This document shows, piece after piece, positions 1 to 13,039 of a DNA stretch of 64,000 nucleotides; position 1 is the first letter of the stretch; each line of letters starts with the position of its first letter. Under the pieces are notes generated by a model. The model made no database searches, was not told the origin of the DNA, and was given only the letters and a program-made list of their open reading frames with translations. Source of the stretch: Engraulis encrasicolus (Eukaryota > Chordata > Actinopteri > Clupeiformes > Engraulidae). The stretch spans positions 33,096,876 through 33,160,875 of the forward strand of contig NC_085872.1 in the NCBI RefSeq assembly GCF_034702125.1, in the 5' to 3' direction. The position numbers were made by a program, and so were the translations under genes.

Positions 1-215
1 CACCAAATGGGAAAAAAGTGGTATGGGTGTGTAGAGTGATGTGTTTTACTCCAGAAATAAGGCCCCATATGCAAAAAAACGTTTTTTCCCTTTAAGACAC
101 ATCTCTTCCTGGAGGCTTATGGCTGCTAGTTCCACAAGCACTACCACTTACATCCATTCACACACACGCTCACACACTGACGCGCACACACACTCACACT
201 TTCCAACACAACACT

Positions 216-283
216 CTGTGAAGCGTCCTTGGGTGTTTTGAAAGGCGCTATATAAAACGAAAGTATTATTATTATTATTATTA
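216..283 (+). repeat. 3' tail of a fish SINE/LINE
   Basis: The stretch CTGTGAAGCGTCCTTGGGTG, then AAAGGCGCTATATAAAA, followed by (ATT)n is the typical fish retroposon tail (usually AAGCGCT...GCGCTATATAA...ATT repeat). The body upstream is replaced by degenerate (CA)n, so the copy is old or truncated. The assignment is by recalled similarity. Confidence 0.6.
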
Positions 284-291
284 TGTACATG

Positions 292-1348
292 CATTAGCTT
301 GTATGGTTGCTTTTGCTGCCAGATCAAAAAATGCCCGAGCAGCACCTGATACAAATAAATCACTCACAGACATGGGGAACTGTTTGTAAAGAATATTATG
401 GATATGATATCAGCATGCTTTCTTATCAGCTGATGCATTACCAGCCATCCTGAGAAGGATGGTAAATCATATTGGATTTACAAATGCAATATCTCTGGCC
501 GAAGAGTCATATTCCCCTTGCAGAGAGCCCCCACTCAGGAGATCATGGAGATGGATGTATTCCGTTAATTTCCATCATGTCTCGTATGGGAGGTATATAG
601 CTGAGTAGATATGAGGAAAACCAGAATGAGTTGGGTATGCTAAATGTTAGGCCTGTCAGTTTGATTGTGGTCGTTTGCCCTGCCAGTATAAAATATGCAC
701 ATTGGGGTGATTTGTTTTGCATATCCTGAATTATTCACCATTATCCACAATAGTTTCAACTGCAGTGGTTACCCATCTATTGCCAAACATTATAGTCCTA
801 CATAGCATAGACTAAGAAGGAGGTATTTATGCACTGCCTCTTTAGTGTGTACTGTAACTGTGCTCAGACTTACCATATGCTATGATATATTGCTGACCAA
901 TCTAACACATTTCTTCTGTTTCCTCAGACTTTTAGTGTTCAGTGATTTTTAAAAAATTATCTTTCTTGCTATTCTGCTTTCACACTTTGAATTAATCAAA
1001 CGATGACATCAATCTTCTAAGGCCAGTTCAGATCAAATATGATGGTGAATATAGCAGAGATGGCTAATTTAGATAAGATTTTGCCTATTGGCACTGGCAT
1101 AATATTTCCCTACCAATCAAAACCGCAAAAGAAATAATTTAACTCTAACAGTTGAATAAAGATGAACACAAAGGTGTTTTTTTTGCACACACGAGCCAAA
1201 ATATCTTTGTTAAAATATTTTCACTCTTTTTGAACATTCATGATCAATCATGTGGGGAACCCAACTGACAAATGTGACTGTGTGGAAGAAAGGTGCATTT
1301 AAGTGTCCTGGGTGGATGTGCTGAAGTATGAGTAATGACAAGACTCAC
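292..1348. other. Intron 3' of the 1349-1472 exon, nothing recognised
   Basis: AT-rich sequence without terminal repeats, long open frames or a candidate for the last sarcoglycan exon (no minus-strand Cys-rich frame next to an acceptor). Confidence 0.5.
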
Positions 1349-1472
1349 ATCTCCCTCTGAAGACTCTAGAGTGAGGTCTTTTCGACAGGAGGCCTTGAAC
1401 TCGCCGATCCCTGCATTCAGCTCCACCCCTTTGGGTGCCTCAAGGGTCAGCGTCCTCGTTGGGGATTCTAGC
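1349..1472 (-). CDS. sgcz: Sarcoglycan (zeta-like) penultimate coding exon, 124 bp
   Basis: Acceptor CTTGTGCAG|GCTAG and donor GGAGAT|GTGAGTCTTG define 124 bp. The first G completes Lys, then 41 codons read [20 protein letters not shown] followed by [13 protein letters not shown] and TLESSEGD, ending in phase 0. LESPTR-L-(M/L)EAPKGV is the strongly conserved sarcoglycan core; GEFKASCRK matches zeta, while EAPKGVE is also found in delta. The final exon, which should carry the C-terminal cysteine cluster, is not found between 1 and 1348 and is presumably outside the window. A long (CU)n tract in the RNA lies just upstream of the acceptor (plus strand 1510-1669). An alternative acceptor AG four bases further in would break the frame. 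Confidence 0.92.
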
Positions 1473-1509
1473 CTGCACAAGACCAGCACATGACACAGAA
1501 CAAGAGGTT

Positions 1510-1600
1510 AGAGAGAGAGAGAGGCCCAAACCAACACACAGAGAAGCAGTAGAGCATAAAAACACAGAGAGAGAGAGAGAAAGAGAGAGAGAGAGGGAGG

Positions 1601-1666
<66 letters not shown>

Positions 1667-1669
1667 GAG
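1510..1669. repeat. (GA)n microsatellite, imperfect
   Basis: (GA)n with GGGAGG and AAAG interruptions, in two pieces (1510-1524 and 1566-1669). In the sgcz RNA it reads (UC)n and sits about 40-200 nt upstream of the 3' splice site at 1473. Confidence 0.95.
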
Positions 1670-1672
1670 CAC

Positions 1673-2280
1673 AATAGCGAGGGCAGAGACAGGGAGCTCT
1701 GAAATACATTATATGTCCATGCTGAGAGAAAATGTTATTTGTATTCATAAGAAAGCTGCATGAAGCAACTTGCCCATTGTCCACTACTTTGTACATATTA
1801 CACAGATGGCTAAGCAGGTAGCCAGGCTTGATGAAGCGTCTACCTTATAAGCAAAGCCATAACCGGATTTTAGAGTCCATAAAAGATCCAAGAACTCCGT
1901 ACAGACCACAACATGTTTTGACCTGACAGAAGCTGAGCAGCCTACATTCAATATTTCGATGGGCCGGAAACCGTAACTGAATGCTGCGTGAAGAGTCGGG
2001 TGAAATTGCACAAAAATATCTTACTTCTGACACCATTGCTTTTTAAAATGGCAATCGAGGGAGGCACCTGGGTGTTGTATATACACTTTATATTTGCTGA
2101 TCCGGAGTCTTTCTAATATACTTTAGAGTCAGCACAGTTGCACTGGTGTGAACATGTACGCATATGCAGCCACAAGGAGGAGGGGCAAGGGGGGAGTTGT
2201 TAAAGTTGTTATACATCAAATCTGACACTTTGTCTTGCAAAGCAGGATTGCATATTTTCTCGCTTCTTTTCTTAAGCAAG
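1673..2280. other. Intron, nothing recognised
   Basis: Unique-looking sequence between two microsatellites. Short minus-strand frames lack any family resemblance. Confidence 0.4.
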
Positions 2281-2409
<129 letters not shown>

Positions 2410-2606
2410 TCTCACACATACCCACACACTCTTTACATAACCTCCCCGTGGACGAAATGGTCATCTGCTCCAGTGATGCGTGTATGGGGATGGTTAAAAA
2501 AGACCCTTGTATAATTAATGACCTGACAGAAATGAATACATTGACTTAATGATCTTCTGTTTTTTCTTTCTTGTTTATTTCATTATTTTAACCCCTCCCC
2601 CCCCCA

Positions 2607-2708
2607 ACACACACACACATACACACACGCACGCACGCGCACACACACACACGCATGCACACACACACACGCTCGCACGCACACACGCACGCACGCACAC
2701 ACGCACCG

Positions 2709-2751
<43 letters not shown>

Positions 2752-2773
2752 ACGCACACACAAACACACACAC
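2607..2773. repeat. (AC)n / (ACGC)n compound microsatellite
   Basis: Runs of AC alternate with ACGC tetramers, following a C10 run at 2596-2605. Alternating purine-pyrimidine with CG steps is potential Z-DNA sequence. Confidence 0.9.
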
Positions 2774-3380
2774 CACTTGGCATTCCGAACCTTTCCCGAA
2801 AAATACCACATCTAAGAATAGGACTGAATGTTCGAAAAGACGAGGGGTTCAATCAAAGCATTGATTTTCTGTTGCTGTGCACACTCAAGCATTTCTGTAG
2901 CCAAAAAAAGAGGAAGAGAGAGAAAACGGGGGGAAAGTGGCATTAAATCTTGAGTTCCATGCAAGCAGAGTAATATTTTATATGAAAGATAACGGCGCCA
3001 GAGGTAGCCTCTTATCAGAAGACTTCTTTATTTTTCCTCTGCGCTGTTCATACTCTGCTGGCAGTGAGAGCCGTCCTGACCTTCAGTGCCACCTAGACAA
3101 ATTTTATGCACTGCAGTATTTGTTTAACCTGACAAGATAAGTTGGAAATAATAAATCAACTCTAAATGTAATATTTTAATTTGTCAAGAGACATCCTATC
3201 CATCGCTCCTTGAGTCCAATTGACCAAATTTAGAGAAGACAAAAGCAAAATGCTGATCATCCTGGTATATTTATTGCAGCCGAGTGGTGTGTGTACACAC
3301 GACCGAGTATACCCGAATATTAGTCTGTATTTTACTGTCTGTAAATAACTACAGTGAAACGTCCAAGAAAAAAGTTTAAT
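2774..3380. other. Intron, nothing recognised
   Basis: No terminal repeats, splice-flanked frames or tandem structure found. Confidence 0.4.
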
Positions 3381-3384
3381 GATG

Positions 3385-3545
3385 TGAAATTTGTGTGAAC
3401 CCTGCCGCCAGGAGCCAGTTGGGGTTAAGTATCTTGCTCAAAGACACATCGATGCGGTCAGGCAGAGTAGGGCTCGAACCTGCAACCTTCTGGTTGCCAA
3501 ATGGCTCCACTACCACCTGAGCCAACACTACCCATAACTCCAGCT
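3385..3545 (-). mobile_element. tRNA-derived SINE
   Basis: On the minus strand the sequence has a Pol III A box (TGGCTCAGGTGG, plus 3513-3524) and B box (GGTTCGAGCCC, plus 3470-3480), followed by a non-tRNA body with TCTTTGAGCAAGATACTTAA and GGCTCCTGGCGG. That body is shared by a widespread fish tRNA-SINE family (from memory). The copy is antisense-free with respect to sgcz, i.e. same strand. Its 3' limit is uncertain. Confidence 0.75.
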
Positions 3546-3559
3546 GAGCAGGAAACACA

Positions 3560-4323
3560 GCCAACCAGTAGAACAACTAAATGTCACTGAATGTCTACAG
3601 TGCATTTATGGTGCTTTCACAGAGCCCTCTTCAATCTCAGAGAAAGGCCAAGGATCTCATGACACTCAGGTGAACTTCATTCAATGTCAGTGGCAGACAG
3701 TGGCATTTCCGAGGCCTTTTCACAACAGCAGATTCAAAGGGAGAAAAAATATCTTCAAAGAAAATTCCTTCCAAGAATCTGAAGATGGGCACGCTTTTTT
3801 TTCCTCTTTCTTTTTTAATGTTCCATGACCCTCCGGAGATAAAGTTGAGCAGAGAAGAGTATGAAATAAAACGCTACTTTAGAAAGTTGTAAAACTGATC
3901 TTTTAGTAGTTCTTAGGGGCGAGAAGGGGCGAGAAGGGCCTGAAAGGAGCGAGGGGAATGGGTGAGGGGGGAGGGATGAGGAGTCGCTGCATGGCTTTGG
4001 GTGGATTGTTATGAGAGCAAATGTTGTACTTGGGCAACTCCCCGTGCTTAAGGCTCACCAGCAGCCGGGTGTAAAATAGTATGGGAAGCAGAGGGGGACA
4101 TTTCCAGTGTTATTTTTTCTTTATGTCTGTCCGTTTACGAAACGAAAGTTCGGGAGAAGCGTAATGAAATTTGACAGGTCTAAATTAACACCTGCTCTGT
4201 ATTCCCTGCTCGTCTGTCATTTGTCCAGTTCCTTGCGCGCTAGTACAGGCACGCCTACCTATGGCCAGCGACCTTGCCCAACACGGTAATTTTTGCTATT
4301 CGCTTTTAACTCATGTTCCTCAA
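3560..4323. other. Intron with a G-rich tract
   Basis: A G/A-rich stretch at about 3914-3985 (GGGGCGAGAAGGGGCGAGAA and similar) could form a quadruplex; otherwise nothing is recognised. Confidence 0.4.
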
Positions 4324-4417
4324 AGTGCAGTGGTCCAGCGACCCCGTAAAGCACTTTTCACGACTTCTCGAGTGCAGTGGTCCAGCGACCCCGTTAAGCA
4401 CTTCCATGATCGCTTCG
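4324..4417. repeat. Two-copy tandem duplication, 47-bp unit
   Basis: AGTGCAGTGGTCCAGCGACC followed by CCGT(A/T)AAGCACTT starts at 4324 and again at 4371. The copies are nearly identical in the first 35 bp. Confidence 0.85.
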
Positions 4418-4564
4418 CCGCGCGGACGATCACGAGAAGCCCGTTCCCCAGCGAGAACGAAGATGTATGCATACATAGGCTACTGAATTCTAATTTCAGA
4501 TAGCGCACTTATGAACTACAGAAAAGGCCATGAAATATATATCCAAGCCCGTCACAGGTTTTAA

Positions 4565-4908
4565 TGTCCTCTTGTGTTCGGTCGCCACCGACCCATTTGA
4601 ATTTTTAAAGGTGTAAAACAACCACTTAAAGTTAACATATTACATCAAGGTTTTTTGACTTTGTCAGGAATCTCAAGATTTTTTAAAATCTAAACTTGAA
4701 AATGGTTGAGCTAAAATCTATAATGTGAGCTTTTGAGAAATCACATTTTGAATTGTTTTCCTTGTTTTGGTATACATGCAAAAATAAATCAAATTATTCA
4801 CATTAATGATATTAGATGAGAATTAGATGAGAAGCCGATTTGAAAGAGCAGAATTGTTTTTAATTGATTTAAGACACAGGTCGAAACTGACCTGAACACA
4901 AGGGATGG
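4565..4908. mobile_element. TTAA-type MITE with CTTGTGTTC ends
   Basis: After TTAA at 4561-4564 the left end reads TGTCCTCTTGTGTTCGGTC; the right end, reverse complemented, reads CATCCCTTGTGTTCAGGTCA. This imperfect inverted pair with CTTGTGTTC matches a common fish MITE class inserted at TTAA (piggyBac-like). The right TTAA is degenerate (GTAA). The interior is AT-rich and non-coding. Confidence 0.55.
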
Positions 4909-5028
4909 TAACAGGAATTGAACACAATCCAAGGGGCTAATCCATAGACCATGGCCCAGATGCTTTTGTGATTCTACCTGATGCGTTGAGCTGGTCAGAT
5001 GTGACATTTTTTTATACACATATTTAAG

Positions 5029-5156
<128 letters not shown>

Positions 5157-5542
5157 TAGAGTGTGTGCATGCATGTGTGTGTGCTGTTACCGTATAGCCT
5201 AGTACAGACAATGATGTTTCTGTAGTGCATAAATGTGTATGAACATGCTTCAGTTTACCTGCTGGAGTTGGAGGTGAAAACAGAAATCGCTAATGGCTGC
5301 ACAGACTTTGGAGGGCACATGTGAAGTGATTCCTCACATTGACACATTCATGGCTAGTAAATGAATCAATAGTGAGAGACTGGAGACTGTCACATGCTCA
5401 TGGAGGAGAGAGCACTGTAATGATGAAGCACAGGACAAAAGATGATAGAGAACTGGAAATAAATACAGAGTCCTACCAACTAACTAAGGGAAGCTGCATG
5501 GGCTAAATCCACATGTGGGAGAGACAGAGAAACTGCAATGGA

Positions 5543-5560
5543 CAGAGAGAGCGAGAGAGA

Positions 5561-5632
<72 letters not shown>
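5543..5632. repeat. (GA)n microsatellite
   Basis: About 40 GA units with two GTG/GC interruptions near the left edge, then an A-rich decay product. Confidence 0.95.
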
Positions 5633-5641
<9 letters not shown>

Positions 5642-5901
5642 AGAAAGACTTTAAAAAGAAAGACATACAGCGAAGCAAAAATATAATTATATGATCTTTG
5701 AGAAAAACACAAAGCACTAACAAGTAAAGATCAGAGAAAAAAGAATAGCAGAGAAACAACAGAGTCAACAACAAAATACACGGAAGAGAACCAAAAGAAC
5801 TGTGTTTCAGGTGTGATGGGCACAGTGTGAGACAGCAATGAGAAACAGCTTTACTGGTCAGTCACAGCCACCTAGGAAGGTTTGTGTCAGTGCTTCATGC
5901 T

Positions 5902-5964
5902 GTGTGTGTGTGCGAGTATGTGTGTGGTGGGTTCATGCGTGCGTACATGGTTTGTGTTTGTGTG

Positions 5965-5996
<32 letters not shown>

Positions 5997-6013
5997 TGCG
6001 CGTGTGTATGTGT
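5902..6013. repeat. Degenerate (GT)n with (GTGC)n
   Basis: GT runs broken by GGTGGG and a block of five GTGC units at about 5979-6001. Confidence 0.85.
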
Positions 6014-6257
6014 GATGTTGGCCGGTGTGAAAATGCCAGTCAGTGCATATAAGGAAGACCAGCAGGGTCTCTGATCTGTTACTACGTGCCTTGTGTCCCC
6101 ACTTAAACTTTTGGTTCAATAACATTCTGCAAGACACCTGAGGAAGAAAGTGGGGACAATATAGGCAGAGCACAGAGCATGTGTTTGGAGGTAGGGTGCG
6201 CACATCCACAGGTAGGTGTCCAGGTGCCAGACAAAAGGTAGTAGGTAGGTAGGTAGC

Positions 6258-6360
6258 AGGCCTGAGGAAGATCCCTCTGTTGGATCGAAACATTGCCATA
6301 TGTTAAAATGAAATGAAGTATTTTTGGAGTTAATACACAGTGTGCAGACCGCTTCATCAC
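6258..6360 (+). repeat. Interspersed retroposon-like repeat, copy 1
   Basis: CCTGAGGAAGATCCCTCTGT then GGATCGAAACATTGCC, a short spacer, TTTTTGGAGTTAATACACAG and TGTGCAGACC. The same order of elements recurs in reverse at 26021-26110 and resembles a common fish repeat containing CCTGA(A/G)GAAG...TCGAAACGT. The class is not certain. Confidence 0.45.
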
Positions 6361-6396
6361 AGAGCAGAGAGCATGCCCCACAGCTCCTAAACAATG

Positions 6397-6582
6397 TTTT
6401 TTTTTTGTAAAGATATTTTTTTGGTCTTTTGACTTTATCTTTGTTAGAACAGTCAAGGAGTGACAGGAAACAAGAGGGGAGAGAGAGATGGGGAAGGGTC
6501 GGCAAAGGACCCGGACCGGAATCGAACCCGGGTCAGCTGCACAACAGACAAGTGTCCAACTGTTAGCGCCACGGTAGGGCCC
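6397..6582 (-). mobile_element. tRNA-derived SINE
   Basis: Minus strand: tRNA-like head GGGCCCTACCGTGGCGCTAA with A box, B box GGTTCGATTCC (plus 6518-6528), then the body CTTTGCCGACCCTTCCCC, TCTCTCTCCCCTCTTGTTTC, ending in AAAGTCAAAAGACCAAAAAA plus a T/A tail. This body is that of a very common fish tRNA-SINE (from memory). An open frame across it on the same strand is incidental. Confidence 0.8.
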
Positions 6583-6589
6583 TAAAAAA

Positions 6590-8418
6590 GTTTTTGAGAA
6601 ATCTTGTGTGTCATTAGACATCCTGGAAAAAAATCGCTAGAAAGTCCAAACACTGACACAAACTAATGTTCCAAAAACAGTGGCAGGAGACAGTTCCTCA
6701 AGTCATAAATTCCTGCTATACAGGACAACCTCACATGTCATCGGTGGGGTTTTCACTGAAATCAGCAGTTGTGCCAAACTTGACAGTGTACACCTGGCAC
6801 ATCACACCATAATGTCATGTATGATGGAATCCATCGAGGCTTTTGCACGACTTCTCAGGCGCTATACCTTGTCCAGTTTCAGGCAACATGCCAAACCCTG
6901 CACACAACCTTGTCACAACTCAGGAAGTCTTATTCACTCTCATTTGGCTGTATAGACAGCCCTAGCCAATTACAAGCCAATCAGAAGAGAAAAGGACGGG
7001 GGAAAGATTCTCCACATTTTCGGTACCAAAATTCCGCTTTGGCCATGAAGTCAATTCAGAGATAAATATTTTGCCTTTAACATAATTTGATGTTCGTATA
7101 GAGTGTGTATTTAGAGATGTATAGAGATGTATTCAATAGGTTTTATTTGCTGCATTCTACGTATAATATGTTGTACGACACAGATACAAGACATTTTAGT
7201 CTCATAAAAGGAACCAGAAAATATGTACAACACTCCTCAACAATGTGGGCAGCCTTGGTACATGGCCAAAGTAAGGGGTTGGTTCTGCCTCCTAAGCCTC
7301 AGGCTGACATCCATGGTTTGTAGGCACTCTATATGAGTGGTTCAGGTTGTTCAGCTATTGTAGCTGATGAAACTGCCAGTGAGAGGGACACTTGAATGCC
7401 AGGCAAAACTCGTCTGTTACCAGAAGAGGAAAGCAAGACTTCACAAACAAAATTTCAAAGAGAATGAACCACCATTCCAGGAGCTATGAAACGATGTAAG
7501 TATGATGGAACCATAATAATCAGCTCTGTCTGTCTCTGTCTGATCAATATGAAACACCGGTTAAATGCTTTTCATTTTGAAAAGAGGATTGTGCACAAGT
7601 GATACAAAATCACAAAACATGAATGGTTGCAGTGTGAAGTTTGTGAGGAATAGCACCTACTTGCCCTTTAAAGTGCTAATAATATTGAAGTCACAAACAC
7701 AAACGTTTTATGCAGTAAGACATTTTGAATTAATCTTCAAGAGATGTTGACATAAATGCAGTGCACAGTCACACCCACACATTGCTTTGATTATAATGAC
7801 ACTTTCTCTGCAGATAACCAATATTCACAATTGCTGTTTCTTTTCAATTGAGACAAAAATGTATTCTTGTATTCTTCTTTAGTTACTATATTGTTCTTCC
7901 CACAGTAAGTTAAGTTTTTGATATACTATGCCCAAACATACCAATGAGGACACTTTCAATCACTAAGGGTAGGTGCATTCCTGTGCCACTGTAACAGAAA
8001 TATGCCAGTGATGTAGTGGTATACTTACGGCTATCATACAGTTCCTGACCTCAGAAGTATACAGTATGGTGTCATTACAGCACGCAAGATGTCTGAGCCA
8101 ATCGATAGATCAGGGGTGCAAATGTCAAGCATGTGGATCTTCTGCCCCGTAAAGTGGCACCTGTGCCCAATCAGGACTGGCACTTCACGACTCCTGCCCC
8201 TTAAAGGTCACCTGGGCCACTGCTGACAGAGCCCCTGGAAATGAGGTGGAAATCCAACCATGAGAGACAAGAGTCCTTGGCTCCGTCAAATGTTTCTGCC
8301 TCAGACCCAAGATCTGAAATGCCACCTGTCACAGTGCAACCAAACGAATGGCCAATAATTCTGACATGACATTTGGCGAGACACAAATGACAGGACTGGA
8401 GGAGGATATTGAGAGAGG
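6590..8418. other. Intron, nothing recognised
   Basis: About 1.8 kb of moderately AT-rich, apparently single-copy sequence. No inverted termini or splice-flanked frames were found. Confidence 0.4.
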
Positions 8419-8443
8419 ATTTTTTTTTTTTTTTTTTTTTTTA
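8419..8443. repeat. Poly(T) run
   Basis: About 24 consecutive T on the plus strand, an A run in the sgcz transcript. No retroposon body is recognisable beside it. Confidence 0.9.
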
Positions 8444-8449
8444 CAAAAT

Positions 8450-10914
8450 TACTATCTGAAGTCTGAAGATTCGTGGAAAAGTAGAGGGAAATGTGTGGGC
8501 ATTAAGGGATTATCAAAGCTACAAAAAGGGTGGTCGGTGGAAAGGACAGGGGCTGAATAAAAATCAGCCTCTTTCAGATGAAAGTACTACCAGCTACCTC
8601 CTGTCTGCAACTGAAAACCAAAAACTGCACCTTCAGAATTCAAAGTGAAACAAAAAAAAATGTCTGCTCAGTAATACGTTCTAGGAATCCAGTCCAATCT
8701 AATCACTTAGCCTTCAGAAATACAGGGATGAAGGGTTATAGGGCATTCATTAAGCTTTACAACGATTTAAATAAGTCTTTACACATACTCACTACTGGAC
8801 AAGTATATTCATGTGTTATAAGCGTATCCATCTTAAAGTGAGTGAGGGAGTTTTTCTTTGATAATCAAAGTGCCTGGTTACCACCAGACCTAATCACAAG
8901 TGAAATTTTGTCATTTACATTGGATCTTGTGCAAAGTACCATGAGATTTCCCAGGCTAGCTCGATCAGAGCGTCATCTTGAGAGCTAAAGCGTTTTTGGG
9001 GATGAAGATGTAACTCACATAGTGGCATATCCAGAGACATCTGGACTTTATTGTGACTTATGCTGTAGATCCACAAAATTGGATGCATATTTGATTTTTG
9101 GGAATTTAGGCCTGGTGTTGATTTGTTAGCAAAATTCCCTAGAAGAGGCCCGTGGGTTTTAGCCATCAGACATACCGTATGTCCTTTTTATCACTGTGAG
9201 CATAAGCTGTGGAATTTAAGGGAAAAAATGTTTGGCAATGGCCAAACAGCAGGACCAACAGACTGCCCACACACCTGAGAAATCTTGGGTCCTGCTACCC
9301 CAACTATGAGCTTATCCAGAGGCAGTGCAGAGTAAGCCTGGATGATCCTTAAGCTCAGCACCCTCACCTCTTTCTCATACAGCGGTAGGGAAACTGCGGT
9401 GTGGGATACAAGGTCCGTATTGAGATCAGACCAGATTTTCAAGTGTAAGACAAAAATGAGGTGGGGGTAATTGTGTATGATATTTGCATGTGTGTGCGTG
9501 TGTGTGTGTTCAATGGGGGCGGGGTGGGTGGGTGGGGGGGGTCTGGTCAGCCACGGCGCATGGGACCATTTCTGTGTGGCACTTCAGTCATTGTCACATA
9601 CCATTACAACATAATGTCACAGAATCCATGTGAACCTAATGGAATGCAATCTAGTTATTATAATATCACTACATCAGTTCATTTTATGAAACTTCATGAA
9701 TAAAGACCTGGCCCATCACATGGGAGCATATGGCCCAATCAGGTTTTTTGACCTGACCACCAACATCATGTTCTGCATTGCCACTCACAAATAACGAATT
9801 AAGTCTATTTTTTCCAACCACTTTTAAAATCCAACAGAGGGTGCACCATTTTTGAAAAGAACTATTGACTCATAAAACAGCAGAACAGTCCAGAAACTCA
9901 AGGCTAAGAAACTAATGAACAGTTACAGGCACCTGGCACAGTGGAGGGTTTGGGGATGTGAAGCAAGAATTCTGTAACCAAGCCAAGGGGGTCTCCCCCA
10001 GACGAGAATTCAGACAACCTCCCTCCTTCTACTCAGTCATTTTTCTTGCACGCTGCATTTCGTATTGCATCATTCACTCCACGAAATGTTTGCGTTGTAA
10101 TACCATTACAGCAACAACTCACATTAAAGGCATTCAACAATATCACCGCAGCGCAATCAGCATTTCAGAAAGGGTGTGTTCTTCTGGACCAGGTAATATT
10201 CTAGTAATAAATGAAGTCAAACGTGACCACGAATAGCCTACATAGTGACCAAAGGACACTGAAAAACCACCCTCGTTACTCCGTGATTGCATTTGTGACA
10301 GGGGACAAATATTAACCCAGTGCCCTTACTTTAAACGTTATCTTGACCGCGTATTATGTATCCCAACCTTTCACTGTTATCAATGCGTTTCCATAACCAT
10401 CACGTTCCACCTTGTAATCCACACATCATGGCTAATAGCAAGAGAGGGACTATTGTGTTACACTTAAGCTATTCCTCTCAGTTCACTTGTGTTATCCGAA
10501 ATATTGCACAAGTCCAGTTCCGCTTCGAGAAACGGCGCGTTATTGAACAGTCTTGACGTTTGCCCCAAATTTTTTTAAATGTAAATTGGCGTCTGCGTAT
10601 CATTCTCCGAGAGAGATAATTTCGCTTCCCTTTCAGTTTGTATCTTGATTCTACGCTGTCGCTACCAACCAATTGGAAAGGGGCCCCCTCCAGCTGGGGG
10701 TACTTTGACTATACTGTCGTTGCGCTTTTTGGGCACTTGACTTGACGCTGTCGCTGATGCAAACCAATTTGATTTCATACAGATGACAGTGGCTTATTAT
10801 AAAGCTATTTTAAATCGTCATCGCGGTTGAATACAAAACATGTCATCCGTGGGGGCCCCTCCTACTCGGGGGCCCTAGGCAAATGCCTACATTGCCTACT
10901 TTAAGGCAACGGGC
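8450..10914. other. Intron, mostly unrecognised
   Basis: Two minus-strand open frames (about 8915-9166 and 9191-9442) lie end to end and might be relics of one retroelement frame, but no motif supports this. G-rich GT sequence lies at 9488-9545. The last 70 bp (GGGGGCCCTAGGCAAATGCC to GGGCCTG) look like one end of a hAT element whose other end I could not find. Confidence 0.35.
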
Positions 10915-11498
<584 letters not shown>

Positions 11499-11506
11499 GT
11501 GACATG

Positions 11507-11691
11507 CACTGTTGCCAGATTGGGCTGTTTCCTGCCCAATTGGGCTGCTTAGGATGGCCTTGTGCGGGTAAAAATGGCATTTAGCAGAAAAACCTGCCCG
11601 ATTTTTGCCATAGAATTCAATAGAATTGGGCAGGATTTTGTGCTTGAGCATTTTTTGGGCTGGATATCATCAGCCTCATCTGGCAACGTTG
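11507..11691. mobile_element. hAT-type MITE, 185 bp
   Basis: Terminal inverted repeats CACTGTTGCCAGATTGGGCT and (right, reverse complement) CAACGTTGCCAGATGAGGCT are flanked by 8-bp target duplications gtgacatg / atgacatg with one mismatch. The interior (TGGGCAGG, GCCCAATTGGGC) is non-coding. The 8-bp duplication is the hAT signature; the family name is unknown. Confidence 0.8.
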
Positions 11692-11733
11692 ATGACATGG
11701 CCTCAGCCAAACACTGATATACTTGTCTCCGAC

Positions 11734-11923
11734 CAGTGGTGTAGTCTACTTTTTTGTAGTGGGTATACTGTATATTTGAGCAGTTTTTGAAATGGGTATA
11801 CTGTATTCATCTGTGCTATTCTAAATAATGGAGCAATCAATTTTAAGTGGGTATACCGAAATCCCTGAAATTTCGAATTGGGTATACTGCATATACCTGC
11901 GTTCTACGTAGACTACACCACTG
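11734..11923. mobile_element. hAT-type MITE, 190 bp
   Basis: Ends CAGTGGTGTAGTCTAC and GTAGACTACACCACTG form a 16-bp perfect inverted repeat. The flanks tctccgac / tccccgac are an 8-bp duplication with one mismatch. The interior repeats TGGGTATAC four times, probably subterminal transposase-binding motifs. Confidence 0.88.
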
Positions 11924-11931
11924 TCCCCGAC

Positions 11932-13030
<1,099 letters not shown>

Positions 13031-13039
13031 GAGAATCAC

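Noticed and set aside
3470..3524. Possible tRNA gene on the minus strand
   Set aside because: A and B boxes are present but no cloverleaf closes and a SINE body follows; the same applies at 6518-6582.
6103..6621. 172-codon minus-strand frame at 6.1-6.6 kb
   Set aside because: It runs through a tRNA-derived SINE and a second repeat; the codons are chance.
8915..9442. Two adjacent minus-strand frames that look protein-like in places
   Set aside because: No conserved motif, splice context or family could be recognised.
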